A DNA stretch of 64,000 bases from Sulfurisoma sediminicola (GTDB lineage Bacteria > Pseudomonadota > Gammaproteobacteria > Burkholderiales > Rhodocyclaceae), in the NCBI RefSeq assembly GCF_003865015.1, contig NZ_BHVV01000004.1, positions 1 to 64,000 on the forward strand, read 5' to 3'. This document shows, in pieces, positions 7,128-13,882 of the stretch (positions are counted from its first letter, which is position 1; every line of letters begins with the position of its first letter). The notes beneath the pieces are model-generated. The model saw only the letters and a list, made by a program, of their open reading frames with translations. It made no database searches and was not told the origin of the DNA. The position numbers and the translations under genes are program-made.

Positions 7128-9862
7128 GCATGCCTCCATTCAGTCCGATAGCCTGCCCGACGTAATGTGTATCCGTCACGCCGGCGCCGACTTTCTCGGC
7201 TGCGGATGCGCCAACGCCGTCTAAAGATGATGTCCGTCTCCAATTGATCCATGAAACGAACATTACGTAGGCCCGCTAGGATTGCCGTGTCGTTGCCGCC
7301 GGAGCCCTCGTCATCGTCGTCGCCGCCCTGCAATGCGTCGTCGCCGTCGCCGCCATAGAGCTTGTCGTCGCCGCCCGTGGCGATCAGCACGTCGCGGCCG
7401 CCGTAGCCGTAGAGCTCGTCGTCGCCTTCGCCGTTGTGCAGGTAGTTGTCCGAAGCGTTGCCGTACAGGCGCCCCGAGCCCCAGACCTCGCCGTAGTCGC
7501 CCTGTGCGCGGATTTCCATGGCGGGCAGGCCGCGGGCATCGATGACGGTGTGGTCCTGGTTGTACCAGGCGCTGGTCCTGGTCACGGGCTCGACCGCCGC
7601 GGGGGCGAGTTCGGGCGGGGGCGTCATGGCGCCGGGCAGGGTGATGCCGAGCTGGCCGGCCTGGTAACGGTTCACGAAGGCGCCGCCCGCGGTGCCGGCT
7701 ATGGCCAGGCGCTTGAAGGTCTGGCCGTCCTCGGTCCAGTCGGTGAGGATGAAATAGAAGGCCTGGCCATTGACGGTCTGCTTCCAGACCTGGTCGGCGA
7801 TTTTTTCGCCACCGGTGAGATGGACGCCGTCGTAGGTGATGCGGCCGAGGCCGTCGCTGTCTTCGAGGGTGTCCCAGCCGTCGCCGGACTTGAGGACGTA
7901 GGTGTCGCTGCCGAGGCCGCCCCTGAGGATGTCGGCTTCCTTGCCGCCTTCGAGGGTGTCGTCGCCGGTGCCACCGATCAGGAGGTCCGTGCCGGCGTCG
8001 CCGTAGAGCGTGTCGTCGCCGCCGTTGCCTTCGAGGGTGTCGCCGCCGCCGTTGCCGTGGATGGTGTCGTCGCCGAGGTTGCCGTAGAGGCGGTCGCCCT
8101 GGTCGCCGCCCTTGAGGTCAGGATCGGCGCTGTCCTTGCCGAAGATGACCTGGTTTTCCGGATCGCTGCTGGGGAAGCCGTTTCTCTGCCCGGCGATGTG
8201 GAGGGTGACGCCCCTGGCTTCGTCGCGATAGCTCCAGTTGCGGAAGTCGCCGTAGCCGTAGGTCGGTCCGAACAGGACGGTCTTGTCGGTAGTGTTGGCG
8301 ATGTTGGCCCAGTGAAGGAACTTGGCGCGGTCGGAAAGCCAGTCGTCGGTGAGTTCGCCATGGCCGGTGGTGGCGTTGTAGAGGTCGAGTTCTCCGTTCT
8401 GGTTGAACTTGGTGTAGAGGCTGTTGTCGCCGAGAACGGCGAAGGGGTTGAGTTCGCGCAGGGCGTAGCGGTAGGCGAGGTTGTCGGTGTCGCCGTTGAC
8501 GGCGAGGCCTTTGAGGGCGTCGGCGGATTTGCCGAGGAGGGAAACGAGGGTGAGGCCGGATTTGTCTTTGAGGGCGTTCTCTATTGCGCCGATCGCCGCG
8601 TAGTATTCGCGCCGACCGTTGATGTCGCCGGCATCGAGCGACCAAAGATTGGGCGCCCATGGCGTGCCTGCCTCCGGTATATCCACGGTGGTTACCGTTG
8701 GCGAACTTCCGCCGACGATCGCCTTGTGTAGCGCCAAAGTAAGCTTTTCCAGGGTGTCGCCGATTTGGACGGACGCGGCTTCGTAATAGCGGGTGATGTC
8801 CCGCAGCGTCAGCGTACGATCGAGCCGATAGAGCAAGGCGTGCATCGCCAGGCTGTCCATCAATGGCTCGATGAGATGGCTGTTGCGCTCCGTGGCGATG
8901 GGGGTTTCCTTCGGCAGGGCCCCTGCGTTGGTGAAGGTGCCGGCGACGGCACTCCAGTCGTCCCCGGGCGCGAGGTTCTCGCTTTCGAGGTTGTGGATGC
9001 GCGACCCGACTTCGGCAAAGGTGTCGGCAGCGCCGAAACCCAGGTGGCGGTTGAAGAGATTGGCGAATTCGTCGGTGAGCTTTTGCGCGCTGCCCGACAT
9101 CAGAAGCACTTCGGGGCCAACACCGAAGGCGAGGTGCTCGAGCAAGCCGGTGCTCAAGCCGGGTATTACGACGCCGGCGAGATTGACTGACGAAGGGTCG
9201 AAACCGGGGGCATTGTAGATATAGGCGTCGGTGACGAGCGACGGGAAGAGCCGCGTCGCGAGGGCAGCAAGGTGGCCGCCCAACGAGTGGCCCGTGACCA
9301 CAATCCTTTCGTTCTCGCCGATCAGCCCGGAGCCTTTCCGTTGTTCGGTCGTGAAGTAGAAATAGACCGATTGCCCGGGTAGTTTGCCGGCGGCGCGTAC
9401 GCTGGGCACCGACGGTACCGTGAGGTCCGCATGCAGGTCTAGCCGCTGGAAATCCTGCCCGGCGGGCGTCGTGAGTTCGCGGATGAAGTTGACCAGCTCG
9501 ACGGCCTGGGTGATCGCCAGGCCGACGATGCCGATGCCGGCAAGGTCCGCCTGAAAGAGGTCGATGCCGGATCCCGCCGTCGGCTCGGTACCCCGGATGG
9601 CGAGTACCTTCTGTCCGGCGCGCTCGAACAAGGTCGCGGCGAAACCAGTGGCGTCGTTGCCGTGATAGCCGGCGGGACGGACGGTCCAGACGGCCTGGCC
9701 GCCGCTGTTCTCCGGATCGAACATCTGCTCGGCGAGCTTGATGGGAAGGCGCTCTTGGGAGTTGGCCGCCGCTGCAATCATGCCCCCTGTAAATTCTTTA
9801 AGATTGACATAGGCGGCCGTCGAAAGTTTGGCGAATTCGTAGTAGTCGAGAATGGTGGGCAC
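7124..9862 (-). CDS. RTX lipase-like protein, array copy 3 (912 aa)
   Basis: GTG start at 9862 with AGGAG upstream. It opens MPTILDYYEFAKLSTAAY. Head features: GFAATLFERAGQKVLAIRGTE at about 73-93, VTGHSLGGHLA with Ser193, and RNSHLIEPLMDSLAM with His329. The core begins near 462 (LAYRYALRELNPFAVLGD) and uses the DNSLYTKFNQNGELDLYN subtype, unlike copies 1, 2 and 5, which have DYTAHNADGALDLYD. The protein has a complete first RTX block, the PPPELAPAAVEPVT linker and a short second RTX block. It ends in an unusual arginine-rich tail, FRRRWRIRSRESRRRRDG, in which the junction motif seems to occur twice in degenerate form. It probably acts outside the cell after type I export. Substrate unknown. 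Confidence 0.88.
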   Translation of the reverse strand: MPTILDYYEFAKLSTAAYVNLKEFTGGMIAAAANSQERLPIKLAEQMFDPENSGGQAVWTVRPAGYHGNDATGFAATLFERAGQKVLAIRGTEPTAGSGIDLFQADLAGIGIVGLAITQAVELVNFIRELTTPAGQDFQRLDLHADLTVPSVPSVRAAGKLPGQSVYFYFTTEQRKGSGLIGENERIVVTGHSLGGHLAALATRLFPSLVTDAYIYNAPGFDPSSVNLAGVVIPGLSTGLLEHLAFGVGPEVLLMSGSAQKLTDEFANLFNRHLGFGAADTFAEVGSRIHNLESENLAPGDDWSAVAGTFTNAGALPKETPIATERNSHLIEPLMDSLAMHALLYRLDRTLTLRDITRYYEAASVQIGDTLEKLTLALHKAIVGGSSPTVTTVDIPEAGTPWAPNLWSLDAGDINGRREYYAAIGAIENALKDKSGLTLVSLLGKSADALKGLAVNGDTDNLAYRYALRELNPFAVLGDNSLYTKFNQNGELDLYNATTGHGELTDDWLSDRAKFLHWANIANTTDKTVLFGPTYGYGDFRNWSYRDEARGVTLHIAGQRNGFPSSDPENQVIFGKDSADPDLKGGDQGDRLYGNLGDDTIHGNGGGDTLEGNGGDDTLYGDAGTDLLIGGTGDDTLEGGKEADILRGGLGSDTYVLKSGDGWDTLEDSDGLGRITYDGVHLTGGEKIADQVWKQTVNGQAFYFILTDWTEDGQTFKRLAIAGTAGGAFVNRYQAGQLGITLPGAMTPPPELAPAAVEPVTRTSAWYNQDHTVIDARGLPAMEIRAQGDYGEVWGSGRLYGNASDNYLHNGEGDDELYGYGGRDVLIATGGDDKLYGGDGDDALQGGDDDDEGSGGNDTAILAGLRNVRFMDQLETDIIFRRRWRIRSRESRRRRDGYTLRRAGYRTEWRHA
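7180..7194 (-). repeat. Array junction motif (copy 3, variant)
   Basis: On the minus strand AAAGTCGGCGCCGGC, one base different from the AAAGTCGGCGCTGGC of other units. It lies about 55 bases before the RTX stop and follows unique sequence rather than the conserved RTX core. A weaker copy, GACGGCGTTGGCG, lies about 33 bases upstream. Confidence 0.6.
7320..8480 (-). repeat. Conserved core repeat, unit 3
   Basis: Strongly similar at DNA level to the cores at 3962-5324, 10674-11745 and 14032-15265. The linker portion (about 7440-7640) is nearly identical to the other units. The middle portion resembles copy 4 (FGKDSADPDLKGGDQGDRLYG) rather than copies 1 and 2. Boundaries are approximate, judged by eye. 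Confidence 0.85.
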
Positions 9863-9871
9863 AAGGGGCTC

Positions 9872-10582
9872 CTATCGCTTGATGGCGGGCACGAGGACTG
9901 CTTCGAGGAACGGTTGCTGCTTCGGGCCACTGTCGGGATCGGGGCATATCGTCAGATCGCTGCCGAGCAGTCGGATCCAGAGCCTTTCGACAGTGCTTGC
10001 ACGGCGCTTGATCAGCGTGTTTCGCCCGAGCACTTCGCCAGTCGCCGAATCGACGACTTGCCATTCGATCTTCTCCAACCTCCAACCGATGGGCTCTTCG
10101 ATCTTGTGAGGCGTCGGCTGGTAGGCATGTTTGTAGTGGTAACGGGCGGTGGGCTGGTCGAGGATCGAGGCGACGATACCCTCGGGTGTCCGCTCCAAGT
10201 GAACGACCCCACCATCCGTGAGCATGTTCTCCTTATACCGGTAGCCTCGCGCATCCCAATCGGCAAGGGATTTTGCATCGAAATTCCAGTTGCCCTTTCT
10301 GATCTGGTTTCGAGGGGTGCGGCTGGTGTCGTCAACGAACCCCTCCACCTCGACTTTCCGCCCCACATGCACCCCCGCATCCGTGCAGGCCTGCTTGAAG
10401 TGCCAGGCGATCCACGCCTCCTCGGCCCACGGCAAGGCGAGCAAGACCGCCACCGGCGGCGCGATCGCCGCCCATTTCCAGCGGAAGCGCGCGAGGAGCT
10501 TCCTTAGCGGCAATGCGAGCACAACGACGACGATCGCCGAATAGATTGCGATCAGGACGATTCCGATGGGGCTGATGATCAT
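9872..10582 (-). CDS. Two-TM small protein paired with RTX lipase copy 3 (candidate immunity protein)
   Basis: 236 residues. Hydrophobic segments at about 4-26 and 38-52 are followed by WAEEAWIAWHFKQACTDAGV, very close to FADELWIAWHFERACKEAGV in the small protein of copy 4. This shows the two are paralogues. Later conserved pieces are ARYHYKHAY, VVDSATGEVLGRNTL and ERLWIRLLGS. The ATG overlaps the stop of RTX copy 4 by 4 bases (ATGA, after AGGAG), and the gene ends 9 bases before the GTG of copy 3. A membrane-anchored protein with a soluble domain on one side is supported by the sequence. Immunity function is inferred from pairing and from its divergence in parallel with the toxin-like heads. 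Confidence 0.82.
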   Translation of the reverse strand: MIISPIGIVLIAIYSAIVVVVLALPLRKLLARFRWKWAAIAPPVAVLLALPWAEEAWIAWHFKQACTDAGVHVGRKVEVEGFVDDTSRTPRNQIRKGNWNFDAKSLADWDARGYRYKENMLTDGGVVHLERTPEGIVASILDQPTARYHYKHAYQPTPHKIEEPIGWRLEKIEWQVVDSATGEVLGRNTLIKRRASTVERLWIRLLGSDLTICPDPDSGPKQQPFLEAVLVPAIKR

Positions 10583-13173
10583 GCTGCTCTCCTGAGGGTG
10601 GCAGGGGCGCTCAAGGATGGAATGTTGCCGTCCCGCCAGCGCCGACTTTTTCCCGCCAGCGTGTCCCGTGCGCCGTAGCCGTAGAGTTCGTCGTCGCCTT
10701 CGCCGTTGTGCAGGTAGTTGTCCGAAGCGTTGCCGTACAGGCGCCCCGAGCCCCAGACTTCGCCGTAATCGCCGACGGCCTGGATTTCCATGGCGGGCAG
10801 GCCGCGGGCATCGATGACGGTGTGGTCCTGGTTGTACCAGGCGCTGGTCCTGGTCACGGGCTCGACCGCGGCGGGCGCGAGTTCGGGCGGGGGCGTCATG
10901 GCGCCGGGCAGGGTGAGGCCGAGCGTGCCGGCCTGGTAGCGGTTCACGAAGGCGCCGCCCGCGGTGCCGGCTATGGCCAGGCGCTTGAAGGTCTGGCCGT
11001 CCTCGGTCCAGTCGGTGAGGATGAAATAGAAGGCCTGGCCATTGACGGTCTGTTTCCAGACCTGGTCGGCGATCTTCTCGCCACCGGTGAGTTGGACGCC
11101 GTCGTAGGTGATGCGGCCGAGGCCGTCGCTGTCTTCGATGGTGTCCCAGCCGTCGCCGGACTTGAGGACGTAGGTGTCGCTGCCGAGGCCGCCCTTGAGG
11201 ATGTCGGCTTCCTTGCCGCCTTCGAGGATGTCGTCGCCGGTGCCGCCGAGCAGGAGGTCGGTGCCGGCATCGCCGTAGAGCGTGTCGTCGCCGCCGTTGC
11301 CTTCGAGGGTGTCGCCGCCGCCGTTGCCGTGGAGGGTGTCGTCGCCAAGGTTGCCGTGGATGCGGTCGCCCTGGTCGCCGCCCTTGAGGTCAGGATCGGC
11401 GCCGTCCTTGCCGAAGATGACCTGGCTTTCGGGGGCGGTGCCGGGAAAGCCCTGGCCGCGGATAAGGACGGAGTAGTCGCGGGCCTCGTCGCGGTAGCGC
11501 CAGTTGCGGGTGTCGCGGTAGCCGTATCGGGTGCCGTCGAGGCTGGTGCTGTCGGCGGTGTTGGCGATGTTGGCCCAGTGGAGGAACTTGGCGCTGTCGG
11601 AAAGCCAGTCCTCGGTGAGTTCGCCCTGGCCGGTGGTGGCGTTGAAGAGGTCGAGTTCTCCGTTCTGGTTGAACTTGGTGTAGAGGCTGTTGTCGCCGAG
11701 GATGGCGAAGGGGTTGAGTTCGCGCAGGGCGTAGCGGTAGGCGGGGGCGTCGGTGTCGCCGTTGACGGCCAGGCCTTTGAGGGCGTCGGCAGACTTGTTG
11801 GCGAGGGAGACGAGGGTGAGGCCGGTTTTGCTCTTGAGCGCGTTTTCGATTTCGAGGACGGCGGAATAAAAGGCCTGTCGCTTCTCGATGCGACCTTTGC
11901 CGATCAAGGGACCAAGGTCGTTCTCTTCGAGGCTCGTGACGTTGTCGGGAACAAGCCGCTTGGCGGAGTCGCTATTGACCAGCAGCTTGTAGAGGGCATC
12001 GACGAGGATTTCGTCGGTATCCTCGGGTCTGGCCGACGCCGCGTCAAGGATTCGGTTCGTGTCGGCAATTGTGAGCGCCGTGTTCATGCGATAGAACAAG
12101 GCATGGACGGCGAAATTGTCCGTCAGCGGCTCGATCAGGTGGCTGTTGCCTTCGGTCGTGACGAGGGTCTTGTCGCCGTAGATCGTGGCGTTGGTGAAGT
12201 ACCCGGCGACGAGACTCGCGTCGTCGCCCGGCACGCTGTCCTCGCTGTCCAGGTTGTGGAGCGTCAGACCGGCAAAGCTCGACGCCGGTTGTTGGGGCAG
12301 GTAGCTCTTCATCAGCTGGACGAAGGGCTCGGTCAGCCTGTTCGCGACAGTGCCTCCGACTGCGGCCGCTGCCACGATGGCGGCGGCGGCGACGGGGTTG
12401 CTGACGGCCAGGGCGCCGAAATAGGCCGCCAGAGAGGCATTCGCCGCACTGCTCGGATCGAATCCCGGGGCGTTGTAGGTATAGGCCGCGTCCACGAGAT
12501 TCGGGAACAGGCGTGCCGCCATGACGGCAAGATGTCCGCCCAGGCTGTGGCCGGTGACGGTGATCTTCTCTCCCGGGCCGATCAAGTCGAGCCCGCGCAT
12601 CGGGTCTTTGTCCGTCAGGTAGATGTAGCCAATGCCACCACTGACCGGGACGCTCGGACAGGTGGCAGGGTCGGGCCGGGTCGTCGAAAATGCCCAACCA
12701 TACTGTCGCGTCATGTCATCCGCGGCGGTCGTCAGCCGGAGGATGTGGTTGATCATGGAAGCCGTCTGGCTCAGCGCAAAGCCGAGGTAGCCGATCTGGC
12801 CAATATCCGCTACCAATAGGTCGATCCCGGGCGGCTCGGTGCCTCGAATCGCCAGCACCTTCTGGCCGTCCTTCTGGAACAGCGTCGCCGCGAATCCCGT
12901 GTCGTCGTTGCCGTAGTAGCCGTTGTAGTTGCCGTTCGCCAGTGCGCTGGTGGGGATGGTCCAGACGGATGTGACGCCCGCCTTCTTCGCGTCCGTGGAG
13001 TCCTTGTCAAACAGGAGGTTCGCAATCGGTGTTGGAAGGCGGCCTTGACCTTGGGAAAACAGGGAAATGGTAGAGCCGAGGTACGCGCCGTCCGTGCGAG
13101 GGGCCTTATCCAGGTCGATGTAGGCAGCGGTCGCGAGTTGGGAATACTGATAGTAGTCGAGAATGCTCGGCAT
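10579..13173 (-). CDS. RTX lipase-like protein, array copy 4 (864 aa)
   Basis: Opens MPSILDYYQYSQLATAAYID, the same subfamily as copy 3. The head has GFAATLFQKDGQKVLAIRGTE near 93-113, TGHSLGGHLAV with Ser210, EGNSHLIEPLTD with His345, and an alanine-rich hydrophobic stretch near 256-275 (NPVAAAAIVAAAAVGG). The core starts near 477 (AYRYALRELNPFAILGD), in the DNSLYTKFNQNGELDLFN subtype. The first RTX block and PPPELAPAAVEPVT linker are present, but the second RTX block stops after a single unit (GEGDDELYGYGARDTLAG) and goes directly into KSRRWRDG and a short tail ending LRRAA. So the gene looks 3'-truncated relative to copy 2. It overlaps the next gene by 4 bases. Confidence 0.88.
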   Translation of the reverse strand: MPSILDYYQYSQLATAAYIDLDKAPRTDGAYLGSTISLFSQGQGRLPTPIANLLFDKDSTDAKKAGVTSVWTIPTSALANGNYNGYYGNDDTGFAATLFQKDGQKVLAIRGTEPPGIDLLVADIGQIGYLGFALSQTASMINHILRLTTAADDMTRQYGWAFSTTRPDPATCPSVPVSGGIGYIYLTDKDPMRGLDLIGPGEKITVTGHSLGGHLAVMAARLFPNLVDAAYTYNAPGFDPSSAANASLAAYFGALAVSNPVAAAAIVAAAAVGGTVANRLTEPFVQLMKSYLPQQPASSFAGLTLHNLDSEDSVPGDDASLVAGYFTNATIYGDKTLVTTEGNSHLIEPLTDNFAVHALFYRMNTALTIADTNRILDAASARPEDTDEILVDALYKLLVNSDSAKRLVPDNVTSLEENDLGPLIGKGRIEKRQAFYSAVLEIENALKSKTGLTLVSLANKSADALKGLAVNGDTDAPAYRYALRELNPFAILGDNSLYTKFNQNGELDLFNATTGQGELTEDWLSDSAKFLHWANIANTADSTSLDGTRYGYRDTRNWRYRDEARDYSVLIRGQGFPGTAPESQVIFGKDGADPDLKGGDQGDRIHGNLGDDTLHGNGGGDTLEGNGGDDTLYGDAGTDLLLGGTGDDILEGGKEADILKGGLGSDTYVLKSGDGWDTIEDSDGLGRITYDGVQLTGGEKIADQVWKQTVNGQAFYFILTDWTEDGQTFKRLAIAGTAGGAFVNRYQAGTLGLTLPGAMTPPPELAPAAVEPVTRTSAWYNQDHTVIDARGLPAMEIQAVGDYGEVWGSGRLYGNASDNYLHNGEGDDELYGYGARDTLAGKSRRWRDGNIPSLSAPATLRRAA
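10636..10651 (-). repeat. Array junction motif (copy 4)
   Basis: Minus-strand AAAAAGTCGGCGCTGG, encoding KSRRW near the C-terminus of RTX copy 4. It follows one RTX unit directly, so the conserved core breaks within about 15 bases of it. Confidence 0.7.
10674..11745 (-). repeat. Conserved core repeat, unit 4
   Basis: Shortest intact core. It begins at the single second-block RTX unit and extends to the AYRYALRELNPFAILG codons. Very similar to unit 3 throughout. Boundaries are approximate. Confidence 0.85.
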
Positions 13174-13183
13174 GACTATTTCC

Positions 13184-13882
13184 TCAATTGACTTTCTTCG
13201 GAATCAGGATTGCCTCGTAGAGAGTTTTGCGCATCTCGGATTCCCCGTAGCAGATGATTTGGCCGCTCCCCAAAAAGCGAATCCACAGTCCCTCGATGAA
13301 GCTAGGCCAGCGGGAGAACCATAGCTCGCGGCCGAGCACTTCGCCGGTTTGACTATCCACGACCTGCATTTCGTTGCGACCCATCTGAAATCCCGCGGGT
13401 GCCCAGGTCTCCTTGTGGGCGCGGCGATAGTGGTAGCGGGATTGCGGTTGCCTCAACGTTGAAACATAAACACCGTCCGGATGTCGTTCCACGTGCATGA
13501 CACTTCCGTCGGAGTACAGGTTCTCGCGATAGAGGTACCCCCGTTTGTCAAATTGGACAAGGCTGTCCGGATCGCTGTAATACAGCCTCGGCCCACCGAA
13601 GTCCTCATCTCGTTGCGCAACATTGGTCGCGTCGACGTATCCCTCCGCCTCCACCATTCGATACACCGTAACTCCCGCCTCCTTGCAGGCCCGCTCGAAG
13701 TGCCAGGCAATCCACAGTTCGTCGGCAAAGGGAAACACGAGCAGGACGGGAGCGAGCAGCAGCAAAGCGCCCCGTCGGGGGGAGCCTTCAGTCTTCCGCC
13801 ACAGTCTGCGCAAGCCGAGGAAAGCCAGCCAGTAGAACGGCAGGACCAGGACGATTCCGACGATAGAAATTTGCGGTGTCAT
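13184..13882 (-). CDS. Two-TM small protein paired with RTX lipase copy 4 (candidate immunity protein)
   Basis: 232 residues: MTPQISIVGIVLVLPFYWLA opens the first hydrophobic segment (about 5-25), with a second at about 39-53. Then comes FADELWIAWHFERACKEAGV and a soluble tail with GYLYRENLYSDGSVMHVER, SRYHYRRAH, VVDSQTGEVLGRELW and EGLWIRFLGS. Nearly every block has a counterpart in the small protein at 9872-10582, so these two are recent paralogues paired with the two most similar toxin-like heads. Co-variation of small gene and head is what an effector-immunity pair would show. ATG overlaps the stop of RTX copy 5 by 4 bases, and the gene ends 10 bases before the start of RTX copy 4. Confidence 0.83.
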   Translation of the reverse strand: MTPQISIVGIVLVLPFYWLAFLGLRRLWRKTEGSPRRGALLLLAPVLLVFPFADELWIAWHFERACKEAGVTVYRMVEAEGYVDATNVAQRDEDFGGPRLYYSDPDSLVQFDKRGYLYRENLYSDGSVMHVERHPDGVYVSTLRQPQSRYHYRRAHKETWAPAGFQMGRNEMQVVDSQTGEVLGRELWFSRWPSFIEGLWIRFLGSGQIICYGESEMRKTLYEAILIPKKVN

